Assembly (NCBI GenBank): GCA_963921935.1
Contig: OY998175.1
Coordinates: forward strand, 265,353,709-265,417,708
Source of the DNA: Galeruca laticollis
Taxonomy: Eukaryota; Arthropoda; Insecta; Coleoptera; Chrysomelidae
Reading direction: 5' to 3'
Length of the DNA stretch: 64,000 nucleotides
Part shown: piece by piece, positions 33,357 to 45,974 of the stretch
Position numbering within the stretch: position 1 is the first letter of the stretch
Layout of the letters: every line of letters begins with the position of its first letter
Position numbers and translations under genes: made by a program
The notes under the pieces: generated by a model
What the model was told of the DNA's origin: nothing
Database searches by the model: none
The model's input: the letters and a program-made list of their open reading frames with translations, nothing else

Positions 33357-35480
33357 TTAACACTTGGACGGGCGCGCCTTAAGTTATGACATGAGCAGAC
33401 GCGTGGCGCATCGAGTGCTGCAGCTTGATGAATTGTCGCTAGACCACAGTAAAACTATTTTTTAATGTTGTTCATTCAATATACATATAATTATAATGTT
33501 AAAAGTGAGAATGAGAACAAATTGGGCCAAACATTTCTAAAAATGCATCTTGAAAAAAATTAGTCACTATCCTCGTTTGGTGATTTGGTTTGTCTGGAAC
33601 ATTTTGGACAACTAGTTTCAATAATAGAATGAACCTTGCACACGAAGTCCTTACAAATATCGCATCTTATAGTAGTATTTTTATTTTTGGATCTACCATA
33701 CGTGACACAACGTCCTTTTCTCTTCTGGTAGGCTTCTGGTTCCTTTGCTATTTCTTCATCTGATTTGTATTTTGCTAGAGAGGCTTTGATATTCAGCGGA
33801 AGTGAAGTAATGTTTGCTCTCTCCACAAGAAAAGGTTTCATGAGACTCATTGCTAGGTTCTTCAGGAAAATTATTCGCTTAATTTTTTGATTTTTTGCAT
33901 TGGAATTGTATAAAATGAATGCATTTATACCAGCCATGTCCATTATTGAAAAGAATATAACCAAAGGCCACCTTCTTGTGATTCTTTTGGCTGAGTAGGA
34001 ACCGCACATCTGATCAACTGTATCAACTGCGCCTTTAATAGCATTGTAGTCCAGAATCATTTCCGGTTTCTTTGTCTCTTGACAAATTTCTCCTAAATCA
34101 TGCATTGTTGATAATAATATACCGATTTATTTTTCTTTGGAACGTGAGAGACGATTGTAAGATTCTTTCGAAACCCAAAGATAGATGATTTTACAACTCT
34201 GTTCTTGTGAGGTAAAAACTCAACTGGTATTTCCTTCTTATTTTTTTAACGTAACCAAAAGTGTTATTTTATAATCATCTAGTAAGATTTGAGCAAGAGG
34301 AACGCTTGTATACCAGTTGTCGGTTGTCAGATTCCTATTGGTACCTTTTATAAGATCAACAAGTCTTTTAACAATATCTGTAGGTGTATTTTGTACCTTA
34401 TATGGCCCTTCCGATTTGCTGGCCGCAATAGATTTCAATATTACTTATTAAATGCGTTTTCGCGTCGCATGACACAAACATTTTTATGCCTTTTTTGGCA
34501 GGCTTTTTCGGTATATACTGGATGAAGCTGCAACGACCCCGAAAGGCTTCTAGTTTTTCATCTATTGTTACATATTCTCCCAAGGAATAAATTTCCTTGC
34601 AATTTGTAAAAAAATTTTCAAAAATTACTCTGATTGCAGCCAATTTGTCGGTTTGATTCCGATGTTCCCGGGTGTTACGATCATCGAATCGAATGCAACG
34701 TAACAAAAATAAAAATCTTTTATAGCTCATGACTTGCCTTGTGATTCCAAAACCACTTTCAGCGTCCCAGATTTCTTCAACATTGCAATGATTGTTTCTT
34801 TTAGCGCCTATGAAATACAATAATCCAAGAAGGGCTGCAATCTCATTCTTTGTAGTATTTCTTACATCACGAACTCTCTGGTATTCTACATTTACTAATT
34901 TGTTATTTATATATAGATTGGTACACTTCACAATTTCCTACATCATGAATGAGTCAATAATCAATTCCAACGCAGAAATTTCGGATGAAAGTTCTTTGGC
35001 TACTTGTTTTGGTCCAGGTTGAATTTTCAACAAATTCTTTTGTTTTACTTTAGACATGACTGACACATTTGTCCTGTACCTTTTTGTAGTTTTGTCTTTG
35101 GCCAAAAAGAAATTAGAGTCAGGGACCATTTCATCGTCCGACTCCGGTTCCGAATTCTCATTCTCCGTGCAATCTTGTTCAGAATTCGAATCATGATCAC
35201 TATGAACCACAATTTCCTCCTTTTCAGATATGTCTTCGTCTTCAAGAGGTAGTTCATCATCTGATGATTCTTCTAAGCGTTTTATTTCTTCTCGCAATTC
35301 ATCACCCGTTAAGAATTTTCTGGCGCTACAATTATGAAAAATAAAATTGGTATATAATGTATAATTACTATACAATATAAACAACAAAACAATATCAAAA
35401 AATATATGTATAAGTAAGACTACTTACATGACCAGGCGCGCGGCACACTCAGTGCGCCAGTTAGAGCAGGTCTAAGAAAA
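33357..35480 (-). mobile_element. piggyBac transposon abutting the LINE 5' end, few lesions
   Basis: TTAA at 33357-33360 precedes the terminal CACTTGGACGGGCGCGCC. The other end is not clean: GGCGCGCGGCAC near 35437 and CACTCAGTGCGCCAG match the left subterminal sequence, but no second TTAA end is seen. The minus-strand transposase starts with an acidic N-terminal region (about 35320-34938). Next is ISEKEEIVV..PESDDEMVPD, then ATKNEIAALLGLLYFIGAKR. Then EYVTIDEKLEAFRGRCSF (first Asp) and NLTTDNWYTSVPLAQ (second Asp), then AVDTVDQMCGSYSAKRITRRW (third Asp), and a Cys-rich tail RCDICKDFVCKVH..CPKC. Frameshifts near 34938, 34430, 34235 and 34110 break it. The catalytic residues are all present. 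Confidence 0.8.
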
Positions 35481-35915
35481 CAATATTTGAAACACACACA
35501 GGCTCGGGTAAGAAGTACACGACTGTCTCGATCTAATCACAATAGTCTACGACTGGAATGCCTTGAGAGTTGGCGACGTAATAATAGTATATTAAGTATC
35601 AAGTGTCAAAAAGGTTACTTTAGTCACGAGTTCCTTGTGAAACGAGTGACGAAAGACGTTTTTAACACAAGGTACTTACTACACTTTTTCTTCGCCCGCG
35701 TGAAGGAAAAAATTATATTATATTTGAATTATATTCATTACATGACGGACGATGGCTGACAGATGACTGACAAATAAAATGACGCAGAATAACAAAATTA
35801 TCACGGAATATAAAATTTCACATACAAAAGATACACTTCATTTGACGTTTAAAAAACAAAAGTTAAACGAGATGTGACTTTTCGCATTTTAAACACTAGT
35901 GTCTAAAGAGTCGTT
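35481..35915. other. Spacer between piggyBac and BEL/Pao fragment
   Basis: No recognised coding sequence. It may include the degraded right end of the piggyBac. Confidence 0.4.
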
Positions 35916-37990
35916 TTGTGCATGTCAGTAAATTGTTCAGTAACAAATTTCATTTCTTCTAAGCTGCCTCAATTTCCTCTACAAACAGATCGATTAGAAA
36001 CCCCTGGTAGTATTATCTTGGCCGACCCAAATTATGATGTTCCAGATTATGCAGATTTATTATTGGGTGTAGATGTTTATTATTCATTACTTTTACCTAG
36101 TCTGATCAACCTTGGTGACAACCTACCCATTTCACAAAATACCCATCTTGATTGGGTGGTAGGAGGTGTCCTATCCCCAACAGTCTTGTCAAATTTTATA
36201 ACATGTGATCAAGTTCCCTCTCATTCTTTATTTATTAATTTCAATCAAATCGACAATTTGCTGCAAAAATTCTGGGCAGTTGAAGATGTGTCACAAGGAC
36301 GTATTTTATCAAGTGAGGATGAACTCTCCGAACAAATATTTAAGGATACCACAAAAATTTCAGAAGATGGTAGATTCCAAGTGGATATCCCATTTAAGTT
36401 GCCAGTTGACAGTTCTAAACTGGGCGAATCCTTTTCATATGCCAAAAAGGTTTTCTTTCGTTAGAGAGAAGATTGCATCAAAATAAGTCATTGTTTGACC
36501 AATACTCGGAGTTTATTAAATAATACATCAACTCAGGTCATGAACGGTACATACCTCTTGATTTCAAAAATATTCACAATAGTCACAAATATTTTATACA
36601 TCACCATTGTGTGATTCGCAATGATAAAGCTACAACGCGTCTCAGAGTTATTTTCGACGCATCCCTAAAAACCACCTCAGGATATTCATAACACGACATA
36701 TGTCTAAAAGGGCTTGTTGTTCAGCCAGAACTATTTGACATTATGTGTCGTTTTAGAATTTATATGTTTGCTGTTGTTGCAGACATCGAAATGATGTACC
36801 GGCAAATCTTGATTAATTCTGATCACATTTATTTACAAAATATCTTATGACGACAAAATATAACAGATGATATTAAATGCATTGAATTGTTAACTGATAG
36901 CTACGGAACAAATTTTGCATCTTATGTAGCCACTCGTTATCTCGTTGAATTGGCAGACATGTATAATAAAGAATTTCCATTGGCAGTCATGCCAATCCAA
37001 ATTCAAACATACGTTGACGATGTGTTGGCGGGAGCTGAGTCGTTTGAGGAGCTCTGTGAACTAAAAACCCAATTAATAAAATTACTTAATTTAGGCCAAT
37101 TTACACTGCATAAATGGTGTTCAAATTCCATTGAGTTTATGAATAATTTTACCTCAGAAACTGAACCCAATAACTACTTTATAAATTCTGAGAGTAATTC
37201 CAATAAAGTACTGGGCGTTTTTTGGGAACCAAAATCAGATCACCTTTCCACTTCTCTGCCCAAGAACATAAATGTAAATCCAATTACGAAAAGAAACGTT
37301 TTAGCTATTATAGCTCAAATCTATGATCCGTTGGGGCTTGTTGCTCCAATTGTCATAACAGCCAAAATTTTTATGCAGAAGCTTTGGTTATTGAATTTGA
37401 ATTGGGACGACTGTTTAAATTCAGAATTGCATAACGAATGGATTGAATTTTCTACAAACATTCTTGGATTATCAGACTCCAAAATTCCACGATATTTAAT
37501 CAATAATCGGAATATCAAGCGAATTGAGGTTCATTCTTATTCAGACGCAAGCTTAAAGGCATATGGGTGTGGTATATACTTAAGAACTGTTTATGAAAAC
37601 AACCGTGTTTCTTGTCATCTAATTTGTGCCAAATCTAGAGTTTCTCCTTTGCGAACAACTTCTCTTCCAAAATTGGAATTATGCGCATGCATGTTGTCAG
37701 CAAAGACCACTCATCGTATTTTAGAGGTATTCAAAAATAACTTTCGAATAGCCAGTGCTAATTTTTGGACTGATTCGCAAATTTCGTTAGCATGGCTACA
37801 ATCACATCCAAGTAGATGGAATATATTCGTCTCGAATAGAGTTTCTTTAGTTCAAGAACTAACATCCTTGTACACATGGAGGTACATTCCCACCAAACAA
37901 AATCCAGCTGATCATGTATTTAGAGGTATGATGGCGCAAGAACTTATATCTAATGATATGTGGTGGCAAGGGCCCTCACAAATGTATTAG
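35916..37990 (+). pseudogene. BEL/Pao retroelement pol fragment: protease-RT-RNase H
   Basis: 35916-36464 matches the region after the protease of BEL/Pao elements (LADPNYDVPDYADLLLGVDVYYSLL, then WVVGGVLSP). A broken stretch at about 36464-36885 contains early RT motifs (HHCVIRNDKATTRLRVIFDAS, VVADIEMMYRQI) with stops. The long frame 36887-37990 (367 aa) holds the RT catalytic motif YVDDVLAG, KVLGVFWEPKSD, and the BEL/Pao-specific IAQIYDPLGLVAPI. It then holds RNase H motifs YSDASLKAYG, LPKLELCA and WTDSQISLAW, ending near NPADHVFRG and WWQGP. The end-of-RT DPLGLVAP signature is diagnostic. Gag, integrase and LTRs are absent and stops interrupt the start, so this is a truncated relic. Confidence 0.85.
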
Positions 37991-38337
37991 AGATAGGACC
38001 CCCCAAAACATTTTAAAGGTGGTTTCCCGGGGTGTATAGAGGCTGCATTTGTTGTACTTGGAAACATACGGCGCTTAGATTAGTAACAGTGTTGCCAGTG
38101 GATCAACTGAGATTTTTACTATGACTTTGTACTCACAAGCTGTTAACTTAATTCGGGGTTGAAGAGGTCTTAAAAATTATGTTTATATATTTCTCAATAA
38201 TTTTACTACCTTTTCTTAGTATTGGCGAGAAAATAAAATATTAAATTATCATTCGTGTAAATTTGTTTCCATTTGACAATTGATAAAGCTGATCATGATG
38301 TCGAATTGAGAAACAGCACCATTTTATATGAATACGA
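37991..38337. other. Spacer after the BEL/Pao fragment
   Basis: AT-rich, nothing recognised. It contains no LTR-like sequence that I can tie to the BEL/Pao fragment. Confidence 0.45.
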
Positions 38338-39940
38338 TGTACCGGGTGCCCCAATAAGACTGACTGTTATCCATATCTCAGAAACCGTCGTTTATAGTAC
38401 AGATTTGGGCAAAAATTTTTAAAACAAAGGTTGCCTCGAGAAAAACCTGGAAATTATTTTCATACTTAGAGGTCCATCGCTAGAGGGCGTACTTGAATGC
38501 CAAAAAAAAGATTACGAAATTTGCCCAATTAAAAACTTTATTCTTCAAAAAATCTGCGTATATTTGACTTTATAAGCTTTAGTCTATCTTTGCAAATAAG
38601 AAATGGGGGAGAGTGGAAACCTAATTATAAAAAAATGGTCCGGAACTGCTTTATCGATATTGGCAAACTTGGTCTTGTTGAAATCAGTTCTTTTCCACCA
38701 ATGTGAGAGTTATAATTTCGAAATAACCCGATAAGTAATGCGCACACTAGGGATCACTATTTAATTTTGTTTAATCTAATTTTCTTCGGAAAATATTAAA
38801 TATAAGTATACAGTTTTAATAATGGATTACTAAAGTAAATCAAATTAGCAACAGAATATGAAAACCGCATATAGAAATTTTCTTGATATTTCGAGAAATA
38901 TGTAAGTTTTAAGCGTTCTCCTTTGTATATAGATTACTCTGGTTCTACTGAAAGGAATTTAACAATTTTTGACTCCCTAAATTGACTTTCCTTGTCCTAT
39001 TGATAAGGAATTCAATTATTCCAATATTACTGTTAATGTAACCCGGTTTAAGTGGAGATACAAAAACACAAAACAAATTAACTTTCATTAGCTTATTTTT
39101 GCAACTAGACTACTCCACTCGAAAGAATATGAAATGCCATACAGAGTGTTTCGGGTGCACTTGGTTATTTTAATTTTTTCGCTACATTGTAACATTTGTT
39201 TTCTTTTCAGGGTCCACTACTTATTTTAATGTATTTGCACATTAACTTATTTAACGCGGTTTGCCGATGACAGTAACAATAATATTTAAATAATTAAAAT
39301 TCCGTTCAATTGAACGAGAGAAATCTGTATTCTAAAGCAATTGCTTAAAATTTACACGTTTCTTAAAATATTTCGGTATATGAAAAATATATTGTCATGC
39401 AGTTTTCACCATTCTGTTGTTAATTTGGTTTACTTTAATAATCCATGGTCACAACTATATACTTCCATTTAATATTTTCCAAAGAAAACTAGATTAAAAA
39501 AAATAACTGGTGACTTCCAGCGTTCACGTTCCTTAATGCTTAGTTTCCAAATTATAGCTCTGACCTTGGAGAAATAGTTGACTTCAATAAGTTTGAGTTA
39601 ACAAATATCAATTAGTTAAATTGGACTTATTACAGGTGTTTTTTTTCATAACAAGTTCCCACTCTCCCCCACCTCTTCCTTGCAAATTTATGGAATAAAA
39701 TACGCGCAGAATTTATTTAAGAATACCATGATCGTATATTTAATGCCCCTTAATTTGCCACATTTGACAGAAGTTTAATTTTTTAATTGTTGATATTCAT
39801 TTACGCACTCCAGCGGCAGACCTACAAGTCTGTTAATAATTTACAGATTTTTCTCGAGACAACTCCAAATTTCTTTCCCGAAATTGTAGAATAAACGATA
39901 TGGACGAGAGCCATTCTAATAAGAACACCCAGTACACGGA
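38338..39940. mobile_element. Foldback-type element with arms of about 720 bp
   Basis: The whole 1.6 kb is one diverged palindrome. Outer ends: GTACCGGGTGCCCCAATAAG at 38338 and its imperfect inverse ending ACACCCAGTAC near 39936. Further inward pairs: GAGGTCCATCGCTAGAGGGCG with CACTCCAGCGGCAGACCTAC; GGGGGAGAGTGG with CCACTCTCCCCC; TGGATTACTAAAGTAAATC with GGTTTACTTTAATAATCCA; and GGAATTCAATTATT with AATAATTAAAATTCCG. A loop of about 170 bp sits near 39060-39230. No transposase ORF was found, so it is non-autonomous. Its superfamily is not known to me. Confidence 0.75.
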
Positions 39941-40910
39941 CGTTACGAAAAGATTTTTTATTCAATATTCAATAAAAAATCACAAATTTATCAAAGGTGG
40001 ACAATACTCGTGGCGTCTTGTTTCGATATAGCAAATCTGTGGAACGAAAAGAAAAAGGTTAATATGCTATATAGTAACAGTAAATCAAAATGTTTCCGAG
40101 GTATAATTTTAAGAATATTCCAAACAAAATAAGTAAACATCGGAAAAGTTATCAGGTTTCAGAAAATTTAATGAAAATTTATGACAACATTCTTACTTAA
40201 AATATATAAAAAAATAAAATAATTTCCGATATTTTTCAACGTTACAATAAAGTCTAATTTGATTAATATCTTGTGCAATTTTTATTAAACGAAATGGATT
40301 TCCAGAAAAACAATACTTTTCCCTATGAGCGGCTACCCACCTGCAATCCCAATGGCAGCATAAAGGAAAATTGGCAACATGTAGGATACCCCGGACCAAA
40401 AAATAGTTATAGTTAAAATACATACAATAACTATATTCGTCGCCTGCTCTGTGATTTTTACAGTCCTACTTTCATATGTAGCGATGGAAACAGATATAAA
40501 TTCGTTTTTAGGCAACGGCAAAAGCTAACCGATTTTAATGCAGAATTCGAAGGACACAGGCTCGTAAAAAATTACTACAAAAATTTTTGACATCGATAAA
40601 ACAGTTTCCATGGTTGTTATTATATGCACTGAATCAATTTTGTTTTGGCAAATTTTGATGAAGATGTTTTTGATTTGATGCCAGAATGTTACTTTGGTTT
40701 TTTGTACATCTCAAAACATTCAATTACTTTTGTATCTAATTTTTTATTTTCGGTTTTATGCAAACATGTTACTGAAATAAGCCTGTCCAATTGGTCCTGA
40801 GCCATTGGGATTTTTTTTAATTTGTGTTTGATAGCAAGTAAGGGAAAATTTAGGATTTACAAATGTTTTTATTTTTGGCGAATGTAACTACGGATTAGTG
40901 TCCGTTAGAG
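39941..40910. other. Spacer without recognised gene
   Basis: AT-rich sequence with only short ORFs that lack family signatures. Confidence 0.45.
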
Positions 40911-40914
40911 TCAG

Positions 40915-41080
40915 TTTCATCGACCAGCTCGTTCTTCTGACTTGGCTCCTTTAGATTTTTTAATTTGAGATTAAATTTTCCAATCTTGTTACGAGAGAGA
41001 TATGATGCAGAGAGTGTTACTGTCTTCCAATTCACCAACACCCGACCATATTTCTAGAGTTACGAGTCATAATTAAAAAG
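40915..41080 (+). pseudogene. Mariner-like transposase scrap
   Basis: A short plus-strand piece reads HRPARSSDLAPLDFL, a decayed form of the WPARSPDLxPLDFF block that carries the last catalytic Asp in IS630/mariner transposases. The remainder of the element is absent or unrecognisable. It lies directly beside a Penelope-like copy. Confidence 0.5.
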
Positions 41081-41104
41081 AATTAACAAATTTAGAAGTA
41101 CTTA

Positions 41105-41905
41105 AACCCTGTTTTAAATGAAACTTACTGTTTCTAGATAATTCTACAATATATTGAAAACTTTTAAAACCTCTAAGAAAATTGACAATTGTCAGAATGA
41201 GAGAAGTTACATTTCATTCGATGCCTATTTGATGTTTAATAATTATTTTGGCTAGACCAAGAAGTGACCTACCTAGTGATTGACCTAATATATGTTAATA
41301 GAAAAAAGAAGAAGGTATGATATTACAAATATTGAAGCTTAGATGTTACTAGCCCTATGGAGATATCCTGGATATCTTTTTCCAATTAAGATCAGTATAA
41401 CTGTGCAATGATATAGAAAACCAGGAAAACTATATCTGCTGATCTTTACATTTATCACTTAAGAGGACAATTTTAAAGTGAAGAACTCCCTAGATTTATC
41501 TGTTCATTGACAACTTGATATTGTGGGTTTCTTGAGTGTCTTTTAATTTCTAGCTCTTAAAGGAAATCCAGTTCTTGTTTCTTATCACAAATATGTTCTG
41601 TGTTAGGTGTCAAGTAGGTGTTTTGCGTAGTGTGACTGGTTGTTTTAATTTATTTGCTCGTAAATGTTCATTGTATCTGTTCTCGAAATTTCTCAGGGTT
41701 TGATCCAAATAGACAGCATTACACTCTGGATATTTAAGTTTATATATAGGAGACTTATTTAATGGGGATATTTTTGTTTCTACATTTAACAATTTTGTTC
41801 TCACATAACTTTCTGTTTTGAAAGAAATTGTTGTATTTGTAGCAAAATATATTATTTTTGGAATATTATTAGAAATATTACCAGAAAGTAATGTGAGTAC
41901 AAAAT
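41105..41905 (-). pseudogene. Penelope-like element fragment (third copy)
   Basis: The minus-strand sequence matches the 3' part of the copies at 16965-19330. It has the same 3' untranslated landmarks (GGTAGGTCACTTCTTGG in inverted form near 41265, TATTAATATAGAAAAAAGAAG-like near 41290). It also has a GIY-YIG piece, SPIYKLKYPECNAVYLDQTL, RYNEHLRANKL, in which the first Cys of the Cys-x2-Cys pair is Tyr. It ends with frameshifts. Confidence 0.7.
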
Positions 41906-41970
41906 TTTTATATGTAAAAACAAATAAACGGTTTTGAGGATTAAAACTAACTTTTCCGCATGTGTGGCCC

Positions 41971-42720
41971 TGAACAATATTCTATCATAAAATTGTTACT
42001 TGTATACACTTCGGGGGATGTATCGTGCTAACAACCCGAAATTTCTCCAAAAATAACCGAAAATTCAGTTTATCTGGATTTATAGGACCCCCTGTACTCG
42101 CTCTAGTCAACTGAAAATCAATAGAGTACATCTGTTAGACATCTTGAACAATATTCCATCATAAAATTGATCAATCGTATACTCTCTGGAGGCTGTATCG
42201 TGGTAACAAACTGAGAATTCTCCAAAAATGACGAAAATTTGGCACCCGTTGTACTGGCTTTACTGAGTTGAATATCAATAGGGTTCATCTATGAGACGCT
42301 CTGAATAATATCCAATCATAAAATTGGTCACTTGTATGTACTCCGGAGGCTTTATCGTGCTAAGAAACTGAAACTTCTCCAAAAATGACAAAAATATCGT
42401 ACTTAAAGTACTGTAACACCTGTTGTATTGGCTCCGGTTAGATGAAAATCGATAGGGTTAATCAGTGAGATGCCCTGAATAATATTCAATCATAAAAATG
42501 GTGACTTGTTGAACTCCGGAGGCTGTATCGTGCTAACAAACTGAAATTTCTCAAAAAAATACAAAATGTCGTACTTCAAGTACCATACCACTCGTGGTAC
42601 TGGCTCTGGTGAACTGAAAATCAATAGGGATCATCTGTGACAAGTCCTTAACAATATTCAATCATAAAATTGCTGACTTATTGCACTCCGGAGGCTGTAT
42701 CGTGCTAACAAGACATGTAC
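41971..42720. repeat. Minisatellite, about 4.4 units of 157-174 bp
   Basis: Unit starts (TGAACAATATT..CATAAAATTG) fall at 41971, 42145, 42302, 42476 and 42648. Each unit has CTCCGGAGGCTGTATCGTGCTAAC, ACTGAAATTTCTC, a TGTACTGGCTC block and GAAAATCAATAGGG. One unit is about 16 bp shorter. It lies between a minus-strand and a plus-strand Penelope piece, so it may be internal to a composite insertion. Confidence 0.85.
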
Positions 42721-42919
42721 GGAAAAGTGGCCGACGACAACGACGACGACGACGACATATACACAGGATTTTTTTTCTAAAAACCGTGTTTTCGTGTTGT
42801 TGTTGATGGAAAACGTGGAAATAACTTAAAAAAAATTTTCTACATTCCAACTTTTTTGGGGTAAACCAATACTTTTCTCGCATATAGAAAGGTTGGGCGG
42901 AAAAGAAAAATATCCCCAT

Positions 42920-43200
42920 TAAAGAAGTCTCGTATATATAAACTTGAATGCCCAGAGTGTAATGCTGTCTATTTTGGTCAAACCCTTAGAAATTATTGAA
43001 CATCGAATAGGCATCGAACGAAATGTAACTTCTGTCATTATGACGATGATATCTTATATCGAAACAATTGTCAATTTTCTTAGAGTATTTAAAAGTTTTT
43101 CAATATATTGTGGAACAGTAAGTTTCATTTAAAACAGTAAAATAAGTGGATTCCACGGAGTAAGGGCCGAGACAGTTAATTTACTTAAACCCTGTTAATA
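42920..43200 (+). pseudogene. Penelope-like element fragment (fourth copy), internally deleted
   Basis: RIYKLECPECNAVYFGQTL begins the GIY-YIG endonuclease. After about 70 bp the sequence jumps to the 3' untranslated region (TAGGCATCGAACGAAATG, CAATTGTCAATTTTCTTAGAG, GGATTCCACGGAGTAAGGGCC), matching 19140-19330. It therefore has an internal deletion and forms an inverted pair with 41105-41905. Confidence 0.7.
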
Positions 43201-44135
43201 TTGAACACTTATTCTAAAACTTTATTTCTTTATTATGTTTAGTTATTTATAACATATGTAAGTTGTGTAATTAAATTGATATCCTAAATACCCAGTCAAA
43301 AATACTATTTATATTCAAAATTAACAACTCCTTTAGGCTATTGATTAGGGTTACATTTCAGATTAAATAACTTTCAAATTGTCAAAATGTCACCTTAAAC
43401 ATTGGAAATCATAGCCAAGGCTTTATTAATATTGAAATATTTAGCAAACTCATAAAATATCTATTTTTGATACATAATTCATTCAAATCTATCTTTAGGA
43501 CCATTTAATATAATAATTTGCTAGCTAGAATAACGCTAGACCATTTTATAATTTGTTTCAAGGTTAAAGTCAAATAAAAATACACTACATATAATAGCCA
43601 ACTGTATGACACTAAAAATTATTAAAAAAGTGTTCAACGAGATTTGATTGTAACACTGTAAACAATATTATGATGAAAAAAGTTAAAAGAGAAGATTAGA
43701 ACAGAGAACGTCGGATTACATTTTTCTCAATGCAATCTAATTAAAAGTTCAATTCGGTATGATTAAAGCGTTCTCAATTTATTTAATTATACACACGATT
43801 CAGTCATTACGAGACTTTGGAAGGTCCTGCATATACACATTATTCGATATAGGGCAATTTAAAGGTATGACGAGAGGTCTTGGTGTGTATCAGAGGAACC
43901 TCACAAAAATATTTGATGCTGGGCGTATGTGTGTTTTTACGCCCTCTGACATAAATACGCGGAACTAGGAAAAAACCAGTGAAGGTAGTTACGGGGTATT
44001 TTTAAAATATAGCATTTATAGGTATAGAAACACCCATCGCATAACGACGAATACTGCAATGACGTTTGTTTTCTGCGAGGTCCAAGTCTTGGACCTCGTA
44101 ACAAAAATTGACCTCGCAGCTTCGGTGAGTAGTGG
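43201..44135. other. Spacer without recognised gene
   Basis: AT-rich; short ORFs have no family signature. Confidence 0.45.
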
Positions 44136-44595
44136 ACAGTTTACCTCACAAGATACCCGAAACCCACACACACCCTCACACAAATGGAAGTGCCCAGGCA
44201 TAGACAACATTCAAAATTTCTGGTATAAACAGTTTACTACTATACACGAACCCCTTACACACCAAATTAACATAATTATTCAACAACCTCAGATATTTCC
44301 CAGCTTCCTGACTCAAGAAATAACCTACATAAAACCCAAAAACTCAGATACTAAAAATCCCTCGAACTATCGTCCTATCATCTGTCTCCCAACCCTATAT
44401 AAAATCTTCACAACTACAATTTGTAAGAAAATAAAACAACACTTAACACTCAACAATGTACTCATAGAAGAACAAAAAGGATGTAGGAAAAACAGCCAGG
44501 GCTGTAAAGAACAACTAGTTATAGATAGTTTCATCATGATACAAACTAGAAAAGAACATAGAAATCTCCACGTGTCTTTCAAAGATTTAGTAGGT
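44136..44595 (+). pseudogene. R4/Dong-clade-like reverse transcriptase fragment
   Basis: The frame reads KCPGIDNIQNFWYKQF, then ITYIKPKNSDTKNPSNYRPII, then LPTLYKIFTTTICKKIKQHL and GCRKNSQGCKEQLVIDSFI. These are RT blocks 0-3 of a non-LTR retrotransposon. The NSQGCKEQLVID block is typical of the R4/Dong/Rex6 group. The catalytic palm motif (YxDD) and everything after it are missing, so this is an internal scrap of about 450 bp. Confidence 0.7.
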
Positions 44596-44635
44596 AACAG
44601 TAATATCAGAGTTGTTCTCTTAAAAACTATTCATT

Positions 44636-45076
44636 GAAATGAAAACTGATATTCATGTTAACTTAGATTTGACACCTCCAAACATAATTGAAGCACCAAA
44701 GGTAACAACACTGAATTTATTACCGGAAACGTCGAAGAGTATGTATCAACGCGATTACAACCTTTATTGGAATGGAAGTTTTTGCAATGTATGCATGTTT
44801 TAAACGTGAACGATATTTTGTCATAGAAAAAGTATAGTATGCAACTCGCAACAAAATAGCGAATGTCATACTCGTTAAAAATGGGCATCATTTTGTGCTC
44901 ATTGCATAATATACTATTACGTTTAGATGAGCGGTTATGTTTTATAAACCACCTTCTAATAAAGTTATTGGCCATTCTGGAGCAGTGTGTAGAAGAAATG
45001 ATGGATGTATTCAACTTCATGACGATGTGTCTGAAAAAGTAAAAAATGTGGACAAAGAAAGATCCTTTCCATTCCA
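44636..45076 (+). pseudogene. Unassigned coding-like remnant split by a hairpin element
   Basis: Two plus-strand coding-like pieces (near 44640-44800: LLPETSKSMYQRDYNLYWNG; near 44940-45076: VIGHSGAVCRRNDGCIQLHD) flank a hairpin at about 44825-44935. The hairpin arms share GTATAGTATGCAACTCGCAAC with the inverted GTGCTCATTGCATAATATAC. The first piece resembles the start of the N-terminal domain of Crypton-type recombinases, but the match is short. I would not claim function. Confidence 0.3.
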
Positions 45077-45970
45077 ACTCCTATTTGATGCTGTATAAGT
45101 AAAATGCATTATAGTTTCCTGAAGTAATCAAAGAAACATTTTGTGCATAATGACAAAATCAAAGTTTTATGTCATTTATATACCTAGAGACCAATGCCAT
45201 TATATTGATAACATATATATCTCCATTATTATTGGTTTTAGAGACATGGTTAAATAATGTTATAGCATTTTCACAGAACCTCCCAAAAATGAAAGAAACA
45301 ATAACAACTGAGTATCGGAAGGAACAGTTTTTTGACAAGTGACAGTTTTTTCAAATGGAACACCCCCTATTTTTAATTCGTATCCGCTCTATTCGACTCA
45401 ACCCATGCACTGGAAATAGCTGGAACTGAAATAATCTCCAAATATGTTTTTTTAATAAATATTGAATATTTTGTCTACATTTTTCTTTGGATGTGTGTAC
45501 TTGTGACTATAAAAAAAAACATTCGGCCTTATCAATATCGTTGGTAATTGGTTTTTGTTTGGTTATTTGTTGATAGGTATAGAAGGAAAATGGCGGTTTC
45601 GTATTCAAGTCATGTCAAACTTGAGTGATACCGGGCGCCGAAAAAGTCAAAATTTCTTAATCAAAAGAACATAATAATCCAATATTTTCATTTTCTTCCA
45701 TTGTTTTAAATCATTTTATCAAAAATGCCTCGTATATTGAAATATTTTAGTGTCCGCCAGTATAGAACTTAACAAATAATAAAAGTAGGTAGTTAAAAGG
45801 ACAATAACTCCGTTGAGCCAATTGATTTATGAGTCGGTCCTTTCTTGTTCTTCTAGACACGCCAAAAATAATGGCTAAATGTATATACTTATAAATTGAA
45901 ATATTGATAAATACATTAAATTCAGATGTGTGTTATTTTCCTGTTTCTGCATAATTGCAATGTAACTAAT
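45077..45970. other. Spacer without recognised gene
   Basis: AT-rich. TTTCAAATGGAACACCCC near 45352 is a motif shared with several interspersed repeats in this window. Confidence 0.45.
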
Positions 45971-45974
45971 TTAA

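Noticed and set aside
44658..45077. 139-aa minus-strand ORF
   Set aside because: It crosses a hairpin element and lies opposite coding-like remnants. The composition fits a chance frame.
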